Shown: positions 11,431 to 23,270 of the stretch, piece after piece
Layout: each line of letters starts with the position of its first letter
Position numbering within the stretch: position 1 is the first letter of the stretch
Origin: Linum tenue
Lineage: Eukaryota; Streptophyta; Magnoliopsida; Malpighiales; Linaceae
NCBI GenBank assembly: GCA_946122785.1
Contig: CAMGYJ010000005.1
Span: forward strand, 90,638,547-90,702,546
Direction: 5' to 3'
Length of the DNA stretch: 64,000 nucleotides
The notes under the pieces: model-generated
The model's input: the letters and a program-made list of their open reading frames with translations, nothing else
The model's database searches: none
What the model was told of the DNA's origin: nothing
Position numbers and translations under genes: made by a program

Positions 11431-13219
11431 GTTTTGACACATATAGTCGTTACGTTAAATGACGAAAGTGATCACGGTGCACACATAATATGACTTCAAT
11501 GCTATAGTTGCAACTAAATTTATTAAGTGGTTAACGTGCAACAATTATAAGAGTTAAGTGGCACCCGGTGCAATTAACCCTACAAAACACGTATAAAACC
11601 CGTATAACACGTTTAATATTCGTATTTAATGAATTAAATTGTTAACTTTAATATTTTTATATATTTATTTATTCTTAAAATAATTAATTTTATATATTTT
11701 ATGACTGTTAACATACTATTAAACGTAAAATTAGCTTAAAGATGCAGTAAAATTGTCGTACGTATTTTATACATAACTTTTCCGTACCATATTTTACTAA
11801 CTATGGTCGTAGGAGCAAAATAAAATTTTGACCAAGTGAGGCACTAAATAAGATTTGCTATGCTTAGTTTTCCCCCATTTAATGAGGATAACATTTTTTT
11901 TTACAAAATACACTTTCATAACCACAGTTACTCGCGCTGTGACAATAATAACCACTTTTTAAAAAATACACTGATATAATCACTTTTTTTTAAACCAATT
12001 TGACAACTGTAGCCATTTCCATTTCAAACTTTAACGTCGTCAATAATCTCTACGTGTCGCTAAGGTGGATGCCACCTAGACGACATGTCATTACCAACTA
12101 GACGTCTTCATTCCACTTAGATGTCACGTCATATTAAAAGTAATTTTTAATAAAAAATAATTAATTTTACTAAAAAAACAAAAATAAAAGATTTTAGAAA
12201 GAATTTTTTTTCTTTCTCACTCTACTATCTCCTCGCTTGCCCGCACACGACAACCATGACCTTCTCCTCTTAGCATCTCTCGCAACCACTAACCTTCGCC
12301 GCTCTCTTGTCTGATCACTCCCTCTGATGAAAGCTCTTGATTCCTTTTCCTCTCGCCCACCGAAGAAGTCATCACTTCCTCCCGCCTTCCTCTCACGATA
12401 ATCGTCTTTCTCCACCGTTGTTGGAGTTCTTTGACAATCAATTTCAGTTGCCCCGATCGTCTTTCCCGACGGAAAACATCCTTCAATCAGTTGAATCGTT
12501 CGAATCCCTCCACTGCTTCTTCATCACTAAGAATTGTTCGAATATCTTGACGATTAGCTTCTCGATCTGGAAGTTGTATCACTCCATTTTCTCCGAAACA
12601 CTAAGTCTTCCTAATGGCGACTATGGATGGTTCAGAAAGGTAGAGGAAGCTTGACTTGAGATGGAGGAGCATATTGGGGAGGCGAGGTTGCCTTTGTCGA
12701 AGCTGGAACAGAGATGGAGGAGTTAATCGGGGAGACCATCCGGAATGGATTGAGGGGTGAATCGACAAAGGGGTGTATTAGTGGGTGCGCGTTTTCAAAT
12801 TGAGGGTCGCGGTCGATTTGGAGTGGTGGTGGAGGGGTTTTAGCGAGAAGTGGGAGAGAAGATCACTCTAGGTAAAACTCAATCGACGACGGCCGATCGG
12901 GAGGAGAACACGATGGGTCTCTTGGGCAGATGGAATAGAAGGGAAAAGGAAGATGATGAAGGCGTGGAAGGTGACTCACCATAGATACACCGCGATTTAA
13001 ATCCCGATAGAGCCCAAGCTTTTAAACTCTAGCCACGTGCAGTATCGGGAAAGTATGTTTTAATTTTCAAACGTGGACCGGTCCATGTACCCCTACTTCA
13101 ATCTCTTAATTTGCTATCTAGCAAACGATTTTTGGTTAAAAGCTACAAAAACTACAAAATGAAAACAAGCAAAGAATGTAAATGGCGGAGAGTTCTATAT
13201 GAGAGAGCTTCATCTGGGT

Positions 13220-14672
13220 ATTGCTCCCCCTAGTCACATATTATGAAACAAGGAACAAACCTATAGTGTGAGTGATGGGTTCATATACCACAAGGCGGGT
13301 GCAACTAGCTAGGGAAAATCCCTCCTAGTCGATCGATCAAGGGTTGCTACAATAAGCTAGCAAACCTAGCTCTCTTAATCGAACAAACCGAGGAAACCCT
13401 AGCTCTCTTAGTCGACCGATTAATGGTTGTTGCATTAAGTTAGAAAACTAACTCTCTTAACCTTTTGGATAAGGATGACAACAATAGGCTAAGCAACCTA
13501 GCCCTCTTAACTAATGAACTAAGGATTGCAAGGCCCAACCCTCGGAAGTTAATCCGGAAGGCGAAGAGACCAATCACGTCAAAATCATGGTACTACTCCA
13601 ATACTTGAGGTTTTGGCCCTAGATTAACCCAAAAGGGGCTACCCAAGTGGCTAGGAGATCAAGCTCCCTATGGGCCATAGGGGGATTTCCACATTCTAGG
13701 TTAATTTGGCCCAATAATGAGATAATGCAAGCACACCCAATCATTCATGATTAATACCTCAAATATTATATACAACACACAATCAACACAATCAATGCAG
13801 TCAAAAGCGTGATTCTACCTAGAAGCGGTTGGGTGATCTGGAATCGTAAAACCATAAGCTTTTAAGCTTTAAAGCGTATATTTTTACTACTTTTGGAAAG
13901 AAAAATCACAATTCTACGTAGAAGCGTTTTGGTGACCTAAAAAGGTAAAAGCGTAAGTTTTTAAGTTTTAAAGCGCGATTTTGACTGCATTGAACACAAT
14001 AGAATCAAGTTCTTACATCCTAACACACATCTAGACTAGGATTCACAATACCCAAGTGAGTAGATAGGCTATTCTATAGCTATGCAAGGGAAAACAACAA
14101 AAAGGAGAGAAAGACAACGAAGAGATGACTATCTTCCTTCCTTGTTGCTTGAATCTCCCCTAAGAAGAAGAAACCTTCAACCCTCTAGCTTAGGGGAAGC
14201 CCAAATATCCTTCTTCCTCTTTTGAATGACACTTTATCTCTCTAAAATAGGAAGAGGAAACCCTAATTTCTCACTAGAAACCCTCTTTTATTCTACACAC
14301 TAAAAACCTACCAAAAGCTCCTTTTCTCCTTCAGCTCACTTCCCCTTTTATACCCAGACCGGGCTCAGATCACGGTCCCAGTTCACGACCGTGAACTCAA
14401 GATGGGGACCGTGATCTCGATCCAAAACGTGCCGCTTCACTAACTCATTTCACGGTCATTGGCTTGAGTCCAGTGAGATCGAAAATTGCAATGGACTTTT
14501 CTTTGCTTTTTCGCACTTTTCGACCTCCGATCGACCCGAAACTAGTCATTGACCTTCCCACACGTGCTAGGACCTAAAATGTAACAAAACAAGCGCAACC
14601 TAACTTAAAATATGTCCAGGGACGATGAAATACAAAGTCAAACAAGCAAACCAAGCAACTAGACCTGAATCA
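13220..14672 (-). mobile_element. Athila-type LTR, inverted (copy 2)
   Basis: Same inverted LTR as at 3130-4582, carried in the duplicated block. Its minus-strand start TGATTCAGG is at 14672. The short interior remnant lies at 14673-14924. Confidence 0.65.
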
Positions 14673-14924
14673 CACACCCACACTTGAACGTTTGCTCCCC
14701 AAGCAAACCAATCTCCAACAAGGTAATTTTTCAACCTAACAACAATAACTTGGGGATATTTCAAAAGGGCACAAAATGGATGAATCCCAATGGCTATTGA
14801 GCATCAACACATAGATTGTTACAAGCAATACCGGCATCCACCACAAACGACATTCGACTGCATTAAGAACGTGCAAACGAAAAGGTCTCACTTTGTTTAC
14901 AAACCAACATATGCCTTGACAAAA

Positions 14925-16115
14925 TGATAGACCGTTATTTACACATGTTTTTACCCCTGCTCTTACTCCGTTTGAGGTATTGATTCTCGTGTTTTAGGCC
15001 GATTTCACGCTAGGTTGTGCTTGTTTATGATATTTCAGGTCCTAGTACGTGAATGGAGGCTTGGGAGCGAGTTTGAGGTCGATTGGACAAGGATCGGACG
15101 CATGGCGAGGTTCTGAGGAAGTCGCACGGGCACATCCACAACCCGCACGGCCGTGCAAGTGACCAGTTTGGCCGTGCGGGATTGTGCGTGGGCACGCACG
15201 GGATTGTGCGTGGCCACGCACGGCCGTGCAAGTGACCAGTTTGGCCGTGCGGGATTGTGCGTGGCCACGCACGGCCGTGCAAGTAACCAGTTTGGCCGTG
15301 CGGGATTGTGCGTGGGCACGCACGGGATTGTGCGTGGCCACGCACGGCCGTGCAAGTAACCAGTTTGGCCGTGAGGGATTGTGCGTGGGCACGCACGGGA
15401 TTGTGCGTGGGCACGCACGAGATTGTGCGTGGGCACAAAGTGGTGTCTGCACGGCCGTAGCGAGTCGGGAAATCCTTGTTTTAGAGCCTGATATCCCGAG
15501 CCAAAAAAGGGAGAGAATGGTGTTTTCAGAGCAAAAACAGAGCCCTAGAGAGAGAAAGTGCGAAGAACACACCCTAGAAGCTGTCGTAGAGCTGGATTTC
15601 ATCGAATCGAGCTTGGAGATCGTCATAGGAGTGGAAACCATCGTCCCGGAGCAGATTATCCTCATCGTTATGAGTATGACTAATCCGATTCTTGTTTTCT
15701 CTTCTCTCTCTATGGAGTAGAACCCTTCTCTCACTTGGGTATGAAGAACCCTAGTTCCTTGTGTTAGGGATTTGATTGTAATGACTTGAGATGATATTAC
15801 TGTTTGATTTTAATCGAATGATGCATGTTTATTGAATTGATTTGAGTCTGATCAGCTTTTCTCAATTTCTGCTGCAACCTGAGATAGATAGAATCTGATT
15901 AGGTTGTTAGAGCCTCTTCATTCGATAGTAGGAGATTGGCTATACGAGAGTTAGCCAGTTTACTGCTTTGTACTGGTGTTCTTGGCGCCAGTAGTGGAGT
16001 TCTGTGTTCATAGCCTCAGCTTTCTATCCCGGTGAAGACTAGTCGTCTGCCGGGTAGTTAGACTGAGAGGGCTTGGTCAGCTTAAGAGATTCGAAGCTAC
16101 TGTCGGATCTTCCGC
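14925..16115 (+). mobile_element. Athila-like LTR B (5' LTR, mosaic)
   Basis: Starts TGATAGACCG. The left ~495 bases match LTR A almost base for base. From about 15420 the diagnostic differences follow LTR C, for example CTGTCGTAGAGC where A has CTGTCTTAGAGC, and GTGGAAACCATCG where A has GTGAAAATCATCG. At about 16115 it leaves both A and C and enters a private ~90-base T-rich stretch before rejoining the common leader at 16207. Confidence 0.75.
15130..15440. repeat. GC-rich palindromic minisatellite in LTR B
   Basis: Same GCACGGCCGTGC-based array as in LTR A, identical almost to its end. The last units differ (CACGAGATTGTGCG at 15416 onward), which marks the recombination junction. Long antisense and sense frames here are by-products of the repeat. 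Confidence 0.85.
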
Positions 16116-16241
16116 AACCCTCTAGGTTATTGGGGAAACGTGAGAATTTGTTACTCTAGCTTTTTATTTATTGCATTTTTTTTCTTTTCCACCCTTTCTT
16201 TTCACTTGGGTGTTATGTTTTTGTTGGTGCAGCTCTGAAAC

Positions 16242-17411
16242 ATGGATCCTCATGGCTTCTCCAACCATTGGGGGTATCAACCACCATCCGTGTGGTATTA
16301 CCCCGAGACTTCCTGGAGCAATCAAGGAGGAGAAGACTATGGATTCGGATGTTAGTACCAACCCCCCTACTATGGAGGACAACCAAACCCTTGGGAACCT
16401 CAAGAACAATATCCTTTTCAAGAAGAGTTCCTGCCACAACCAGCAGAGCCATGCTACACTTCACTAGAAGATCCGAACAAACAATTAAGGCTTCTCGTGG
16501 AGCAGTTTACTCGAGACACTGAGAGAGCATGCTCCAAGATGGATCTTCAAATCCAAGCCCTTGACTCTTCCGATCCCTCATTGCTCCATGACATGGAGCA
16601 GACTGTTCAGTGTTCAGCGAAGCAAACAGAGTGGGTGAAGCAAATTTGCTCACATCCTGCTCAAGATCACCTTTCTGCTGCTGCGCTAGAAGAGGCGGAG
16701 TATGACAAGGGCAGCGGGGGCGTTGAGGAGCCTACAGAAGTTATCCCAGAGAACACCCATGATGATCATGATCAGGAAAGTCCTCTGGTGGCAGATCACA
16801 CCGTTCCTCATTTATGCTGTAGCATGCTGGGCCTGTGCGAGGAGAGGCAAGATGATCCCATTGAAGAAATTGCTTGGCGACTTGCTCTCCAATCTGTTCT
16901 GGAAGAAGAAGAGCGAGCAAGGATGAGGAAGGAAGTTGTGGAGGAAGAGGAAGGAAGTGAAGAAGAGGTAGTTCTTGATCTTTTCCAAGGGGGGAGACCA
17001 CATTTTGAAGAAGGAAGGGGGGTTGTGGAAGCAATTGGCGTCCAGGCTGAGGATGAAGTTGAGGTGGAAGAGGCTTGCACCTGGCCTATGTTACATTTGA
17101 TCTCTCCACCAAACTTCGAGGAGCTGCTTGGCAAGGACCCATTTGCAGTGTCTCTTTGCCCAACTAAGACCACATCAACATCAATCCCTCTTGGTGGATA
17201 CGATGGTGGTCAATCGAATATATCTTATCTGGTTTTGGGCAATGAGACAAGAGCAGATGCGAAGGAGAGGTCTCGTGAGTGGAGACTTCATCCTCCTCAA
17301 GGTCACGAGCCGTCTTCATCACATATCGCTTCACTTGCTTGTGACCTGAGACTCCACATTATCGACGAGAACCTCAACTTCAAGGAGGTTTTGGGGTGGA
17401 CCGAAACTTAG
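16242..17411 (+). pseudogene. Gag-like protein of the non-autonomous Athila-like element
   Basis: A 389-codon frame starting MDPHGFSN, interrupted once by TAG at codon 37 (16350-16352). Residues 1-85 are rich in Tyr, Pro, Gln and Trp. Residues 86-140 look helical (EQFTRDTERACSKMDLQIQ). The C-terminal half is strongly acidic with Glu runs (EEEERARMRKEVVEEEEGSE). I see no CCHC zinc knuckle and no protease motif. It sits in the gag position, 5' of a long spacer. The function is not established; gag-like by position and composition only. Confidence 0.6.
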
Positions 17412-19184
17412 GAGCCACCGTCTAGCTAAGACGTAAAAGAAGCGCTTGTGGGGAGGCAACCCCACCAAGGTTTGTTTTTATTTCGTTTATTTTTGTCGGT
17501 TTGTCCACTTGGAACTATGGTTTCTATCACCCAGTGTGTTTTGCTGATGCTAGCTCGCTGACTGGTCCACTTCCAGTCCCCCAACAGTGTTTCAATCCGG
17601 TAACATCGTTCCCCTTATCTTTCCCTCTACTCCATTGAGGGCAATGTCGTGCTTAAGTGTGGGGGGGTGCTTTGTATCGGTTGGAATATTTATGATGGTG
17701 CTTGGAGCCTAGTCCGCTGTCCGAATCTTACGATTTGAGGGCTCCAAGTACTGTTGTTTGCTCATATTGGCACTGTGTTTTGATGGATGAATTGATTGGT
17801 TTTCGGATTAATGCATGACAACTTGTTTGCGACTAGGACAACCTATGATGAGGACTGAGATGTGCAGTAGAACGATGTAGGGGTTCAGTTTTTCAACTGT
17901 TTGCTTGCCAACTGTGACTTGATCTGACTTGATCTGATTACTTTTCCTTGCCAGTCGTTTATGCATCTAGTTCAGGGTATCAGACTGTGAGATAGAGCAT
18001 ATAGGTAGCCATGTGAGATTTGAGCCTGCTCGTTTCTTTCTTGTGCGATAGATCCCTCTTCCATGATGTGTAGCATTCACGTTGTCACTAGCTAAGATGA
18101 TGGGGGCATAGGATTAGCCCACGCCCAAAACTGACTGTCCTGATGTGTCATATCCCCTAGTCAGCCCCCTTGAGCCGTGTGTTATCCTTTCTTTTGGTCT
18201 ATAATGGAAAAAATCACCCTTGTTGCATCTTTTAGAAGGTTCCACAGAGTGGTTTTTATATATTCTCTGCTGTTTCTGCTAAAGTCTATGTGAGTGTTGG
18301 AGGTAGTGCTTAAAAGTTGGGCAGGTGTTTGAAGTTTATGCAGAGGTGGTGGCTCTCTTAGGAAATGAAAAGAAAAATGAAAGTGAAACAAAGAAACAAA
18401 TTGAAAGCAAAAGAGAGCCACTACCAAAAATCTGAATAATGCCCATTAAGTAGTGTTTCTTAGCAGTCTGGCTTGGAAATGCTGATGTTTATGCCTCCTT
18501 CGCTCTTGTGCTCTTAAGATATTGAGTAATGCAGAATAGCAGAAAGAAAATACCGGTTTGTTTGACGGTGATCGTGTGTTTGGAGAATGTGGAACCTTTT
18601 GCTATGAATACTTCCACCACCTAAAAGGCCTTTTCCCCATGTCCAAGACCCTAGCCAGTCATTTGAACCTGTGTCTAAGACCTCCTGATTAGTTAGTGGT
18701 GACACCCCATATGTGAACTCTAGCATTTAGAGGCTGCCATCATGGTGAAGAGATGATAGGGATTGAGAGAAATAGCATGCGCATCTTTCGCATCAAATTT
18801 TCCTGACCCCACTGGTCGAGAGTGAGTGATTCATTTTCATTTTCTATATGCTCTTGTACCCCGGTGAGGACCTAGATTGCTCGGTCTCTATTCTGATGTC
18901 TTGAGTTGGATGCATGAGTTGACTGTTTTGAGTAAGTGGTTGAATCAAGTCTAGGTTGGCCAGTGAACAGTAGGGAGACTCTTCCTTTACTCGATTTGCT
19001 GCACTCGAATGTCCTTTGTGGTGGTTGTCCAGGTTGTTATTGAGGTTGTGCATGTATTGATGTTTGAAAACCAGTGCGATTCACGTGTTCTGTGCCTTTA
19101 TGACTTGTCCCCAATGTTGGTTGATTGAAATATGTAAGCTTACCTAGTGTCTGACTTGGTTTGCTTGGGGACAAGCAAACGGTT
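17412..19184 (+). other. Non-coding spacer of the Athila-like element
   Basis: About 1.8 kb with stops in all frames. The start carries the Athila-family-like GCGCTTGTGGGGAGGCAACC. An internal polypurine-like tract AAGTGTGGGGGGGTG lies near 17655, echoing the true PPT at the end. Open frames here (for example 18182-18427, minus) show no domain. Confidence 0.55.
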
Positions 19185-19199
19185 AAGTGTGGGGGAGTT
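19185..19199 (+). other. Polypurine tract of the Athila-like element
   Basis: AAGTGTGGGGGAGTT lies immediately before the LTR start TGATAGACCG. This is the primer site for plus-strand DNA synthesis and fixes both the strand and the LTR start. Confidence 0.75.
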
Positions 19200-20539
19200 T
19201 GATAGACCGTCATTTACACATGTTTTTACCCCCGTTCTTACACCGTTTGAGGTGTTGATTCTCGTGTTTTAGGCTGATTTCACGCTAGGTTGTGCTTGTT
19301 TGTGATATTTCAGGTCCTAGTACGTGAATGAAGGCTTAGGAGCGAGTCTGGGGTCGATTGGACGAAGAACGGACGAATGGCGAGGTTTTTGGGGAGCTGC
19401 ACGGGCAGACCAGGGAGGCTGCACGGCCGTGCACGTGAGCAATCTGGCCATGCGCTTTACGCCGAGGCCACGCACGGGCAGGCCCTGAAGATCGCACGGC
19501 CGTGCACCCTGGCCGTGCGAGAAGCTTGAGGTCGGACTAAATGACACGCTGCGTTTTGGGTTGCACGGCCAGAATGGTGATATGCACGGCCATGCACCCT
19601 GGCCGTGCGAGTCGGGAAAGCCTGGTTTTAGAGCCTATTCCGAGCCAAAAGTGGGAGAATCGTGTTTTCAGAGCAAAAACAGAGCCCTAGAGAGAGAAAG
19701 TGCGAAGAACACACCCTAGAAGCTGTCGTAGAGCTGGATTTCATCGAATCGAGCTTGGAGATCGTCATAGGAGTGGAAACCATCGTCCCGGAGCAGATTA
19801 TCCTCATCGTTATGAGTATGACTAATCCGATTCTTGTTTTCTCTTCTCCCTCTATGGAGTAGAACCCTTCTCTCACTTGGGTATGAAGAACCCTAGTTCC
19901 TTGTGTTAGGGATTTGATTGTAATGACTTGGGATGATATTACTGTTTGATTTTAATCGAATGATGCATGTTTATTGAATTGATTTGAGTCTGATCAGCTT
20001 TTCTCAATTTCTGCTGCAACCTGAGATAGATAGAATCTGATTAGGTTGTTAGAGCCTCTTCATTCGATAGTAGGAGATTGGCTATACGAGAGTTAGCCAG
20101 TTTACTGCTTTGTACTGGTGTTCTTGGCGCCACTAGTGGAGTTCTGTGTTCATAGCCTCAGCTTTCTATCCCGGTGAAGACTAGTCGTCTGCCGGGTAGT
20201 TAGACTGAGAGGGCTTGGTCAGCTTAAGAGATTCCAAGCTACTGTCGGATCTTCCGCAGTCTAATCAACAGTAAATCAACCCAGGGAATTGCAATTGAAC
20301 CTAACTAAGGGGCTAGGGGGACTCAATCCCGAGTGACTCTTGCCTGCTTTAGAAAACCGAACAATTTACTGCTTTCTTGTTGCTTTTACTTTTCACAACA
20401 ATCACTCGAACTAGTTTGCTAGATAATAGAGAATCACGGAGTAAGCAGTAGATCTAGACCCCGGGTTGATAATTAAACTTGCCTGTTACTGCATTCCCGG
20501 ACTGCGATTACACTTGGTCGCAGTTTGGTGTTGTGTTTT
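19200..20539 (+). mobile_element. Athila-like LTR C (3' LTR)
   Basis: Starts TGATAGACCG right after the PPT. It has a short minisatellite (19395-19605) and matches LTR A to GTTGTGTTTT at 20539, where the sequence changes to a MULE coding region on the minus strand. The LTR end is therefore either at or slightly beyond 20539. Confidence 0.75.
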
Positions 20540-21070
20540 GGCGTGGCAATGGCCTATTGCGCCCCTGAGCATCTTCCTCTTCATCAAGACCACATACCGT
20601 CTGGATTTGCTTGGTTCTCGTGAAATGCGTTTCATTCCAAGCACCGTAAGAATTGATTCTCCTCCCCTCGTTTGGAGCATCCAGTACTTGCGCCAACACA
20701 TTCTTGCTGATGCGCATCGCCACCCCATTCACATAGGATTTGAATGCGTGAATGATCCATTTGCATTGCGCTCGTAGACGATGTTGTTGTAGAAGTATTG
20801 TACCATTTTTGGGTAGTATGGTACATTGAGTGATATCACCTTCAGCCACTCCTGCTCGATGAAGGGTCCCAGAAACCCGTAATTCTCGAAATGAGAATAC
20901 GCATCCGTCGTCAATGGCCTTCCTGGAGCCACCCTGCGGTTGTGCATGCTCTTCTCTTAGTAGGTCTCACTTTGCTCCTTCGTCTGGAACAAATTCGAAT
21001 TGAACTCTTCCCATTCCGAACTTGAGGCAGCAGCTTTTTGTGCCTTTCTTTTCTTTCTGCCGCCAAACAT
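20540..21070 (-). pseudogene. Third MULE gene, truncated (plant-transposon-protein-like)
   Basis: Starts at ATG 21070 (MFGGRKKRKAQ), directly after a splice acceptor (TTGATCGCAG|G). A basic N-terminus is followed by a region with FIEQEWLKVISLN, FYNNIVYERN and YVNGVAMRIS. The order of these motifs recalls the plant transposon-associated domain family often annotated as putative plant transposon protein; this is a resemblance, not proof. It is broken by TAA at codon 38 (20957-20959) and a frameshift near 20730, and is cut at 20540 by LTR C, so the C-terminal part is lost. In layout it could be the counterpart of an accessory MULE gene such as VANB or VANC. Confidence 0.5.
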
Positions 21071-21128
21071 CCTGCGATCAAACAAGCAAGAATACACGTT
21101 AGTCAAATTTTTGAAATGAACAATACGC

Positions 21129-23158
21129 GGTCGACCACTCCATAAAGCGGTCGACCTCAGTTAGTTTAAAACGAGAACAGGTCGACCTCAGAAGAAGCAT
21201 AGGTCGACCTCAGCTAATTTAAAACGAGAATGGGTCGATATAAACCCGTAACAATTCAAGTACAAAATTGCTTTCATAGGTCGACCTCAGAACCATCATA
21301 GGTCGACCTCGGCTAAATTGAAACGAGTATGAAAATGGCCCAAATGATCGTACCAATTGAGTGCAAAAAAGATCCGGTCGACCTTATAATTAGAAGAGGT
21401 CGACCAGTGTTAGTTTCGCACAAATTCAAAGACAATGGGACAATAACTCGCACTTTTGCCTTCGTAGGTCGACCTCAGAACCATCATAGGTCAACCTCGG
21501 CTAAATTGAAACGAGTTTGAAAATGGCCCAAATGCTCGTAGCAATTGAGTGCAAAACAGATCCGGTCGACCTCATAATTAGAAGAGGTCGACCAGTGTTA
21601 GTTTCGCACAAATTCAAAGACAATGGGACAATAACTCGCACTTTTGCCTTCATAGGTCGACCTCAGAACCATCATAGGTCGACCTCGGCTAAATTGAAAC
21701 GAGTTTGAAAATGGCCCAAATGCTCGTAGCAATTGAGTACAAAACAGATCCGGTCGACCTCATAATTAGAAGAGGTTGACCAGTGTTAGTTTCGCACAAA
21801 TTCAAAGACAATGGGACAATAACTCGCACTTTTGCCTTCATAGGTCGACCTCAGAACCATCATAGGTCGACCTCGGCTAAATTGAAACGAGTATGAAAAT
21901 GGCCCAAATGCTCGTAGCAATTGAGTACAAAACAGATTCGGTCGACCTCATAATTAGAAGAGGTCGACCAGTGTTAGTTTCGCACAAATTCAAAGACAAT
22001 GGGACAATAACTCGCACTTTTGCCTTCATAGGTCGACCTCAGAACCATTATAGGTCGACCTCAGCTAAATTGAAACGAGTATGAAAATGGCCCAAATGAT
22101 CGTACCAATTGAGTGCAAAACAGATCCGGTCGACCTCATAATTAGAAGAGGTCGACCAGTGTTAGTTTCGCACAAATTCAAAGACAATGGGACAATAACT
22201 CGCACTTTTGCCTTCATAGGTCGACCTCAGAACCATTATAGGTCGACCTCGGCTAAATTGAAACGAGTATGAAAATGGCCCAAATGATCGTACCAATTGA
22301 GTGCAAAACAGATCCGGTCGACCTCATAATTAGAAGAGGTCGACCAGTGTTAGTTTCGCACAAATTCAAAGACAATGGGACAATAACTCGCACTTTTGCT
22401 TTCATAGGTCGACCTCAGAACCATCATAGGTCGACCTCGGCTAAATTGAAACGAGTATGAAAATTGCCCAAATGCTCGTAGGAATTGAGTACAAAACAGA
22501 TCCGGTCGACCTCATAATTAGAAGAGGTCGACCAGTGTTAGTTTCGTACAAATACAATAGAAATAAAATCGATTGAAAGCCAGATGCGGTCGACCACGAA
22601 TATGAAAAGGTCGACCTCATCTGGCAAACAGAAGGAGAAAATCCTTCTTTTCAAGCTATAGATGTAGATAATATGGTAGAAAAACATCACAGGTCGACCT
22701 CAATATCATCATAGGTCGACCTCAGTCTATAAAACAAAAGGAAAAGGCGATTGAAAGCCAGATGCGGTCGACCACGAATATTAAAAGGTCGACCTCATCT
22801 GGCAAACAGAAGGACAAAATCCTTATTTTCAAGATATAGATGTAGATAATATGGTAGAAAAACATCACAGGTCGACCTCAATATCATCATAGGTCGACCT
22901 CAGTCTATAAAACAAAAGGAAAAGGCGATTGAAAGCCAGATGCGGTCGACCACGAATATGAGAAGGTCGACCGCACCTGGCGTACAGAAGGGAAAATCCC
23001 TCTTTTCAAGCTACAGATCTAAATAACAAGGCCAGAAATAGTAGAAAAACATCACAGGTCGACCTCAATATCATCATAGGTCGACCTCAGTCCATAAAAC
23101 AGAAATACAATAGATTACAAGCCAGTTGCGGTCGACCACGATGATGAACAGGTCGACT
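21129..23158. promoter_or_regulatory. GGTCGACC block 1, in the leader intron of the third gene
   Basis: About 43 perfect GGTCGACC sites plus a few one-base variants between 21129 and 23158. They come in pairs 20-22 bp apart, for example 21129/21149, 21180/21202, 21376/21398, 22588/22609, 22692/22714 and 22944/22965. The block lies between a splice donor at 23270 and the acceptor at 21072, so it would be an intron of about 2.2 kb. It is the densest of the motif blocks. Confidence 0.85.
21270..22560. repeat. 188-bp tandem array, about 7 units
   Basis: Units repeat every 188 bases (markers at 21329, 21517, 21705, 21893, 22081, 22269) with very few differences. Each holds two motif pairs: sites separated by TCAGAACCATCATA and by TCATAATTAGAAGA (both 14 bases, so 22-bp steps). 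Each unit also has an open 63-codon frame that overlaps the next by ATGA; this follows from the unit length and I do not call it a gene. Confidence 0.9.
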
Positions 23159-23160
23159 GC
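22565..23160. repeat. ~178-bp tandem array, about 4 units
   Basis: A second, unrelated repeat family: units start with GATTGAAAGCCAGATGCGG near 22571, 22749 and 22926, and with a diverged form near 23110. Each carries one pair at 21 bp (ACGAATATGAAAA spacer) and one at 22 bp (TCAATATCATCATA spacer). It shares the paired motif with the 188-bp family but little other sequence. Confidence 0.85.
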
Positions 23161-23270
23161 TTCTGACGAACAGAAGCGAAAACCCCTCTTTTCCATCTTT
23201 AGATTTTTTGAAAACAAAAGGAAGAAGACAAGAATCAACTCAAATGAAAAAGAAGACTGAAAAGCATTAC

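Larger units (their letters stand above)
10949..15419. repeat. Large direct duplication, copy 2
   Basis: Near-identical to 847-5329. Differences include a shorter GGGTT array, a few substitutions and one- to four-base indels. It ends inside the LTR minisatellite near 15419, after which LTR B follows LTR C rather than LTR A. This places a recombination or conversion junction at about 15370-15420. Confidence 0.9.
14925..20539 (+). mobile_element. Non-autonomous Athila-like LTR retrotransposon
   Basis: A 5.6 kb element: LTR B, leader, one gag-like reading frame, a ~1.8 kb non-coding spacer, PPT and LTR C. It has no protease, RT, RNase H or integrase, so it would depend on a helper. The block after the gene (AAGCGCTTGTGGGGAGGCAA near 17440, then TTGAGGGCAATGTCGTGC near 17634) and the GTGTGGGGG tract before the LTR are familiar from Athila/Tat-type plant elements. 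No target duplication is visible: the left flank is GACAAAA and the right flank is GGCGTGG inside a MULE gene, which fits later rearrangement at one or both ends. Confidence 0.75.

Noticed and set aside
15042..15734. 230-codon minus-strand frame
   Set aside because: It spans the LTR B minisatellite and LTR body in antisense; no domain, and it is absent in LTR C.
16741..17173. Antisense frames opposite the gag-like gene
   Set aside because: Mirror of the acidic, low-complexity sense frame.
21329..22460. Repeated 63-codon frames with ATGA overlaps that look like a small-protein operon
   Set aside because: They follow from a 188-bp unit (188 mod 3 = 2) and carry the DNA motif inside them. The same spacing explains the start-stop overlap. 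No protein-level conservation beyond the repeat.
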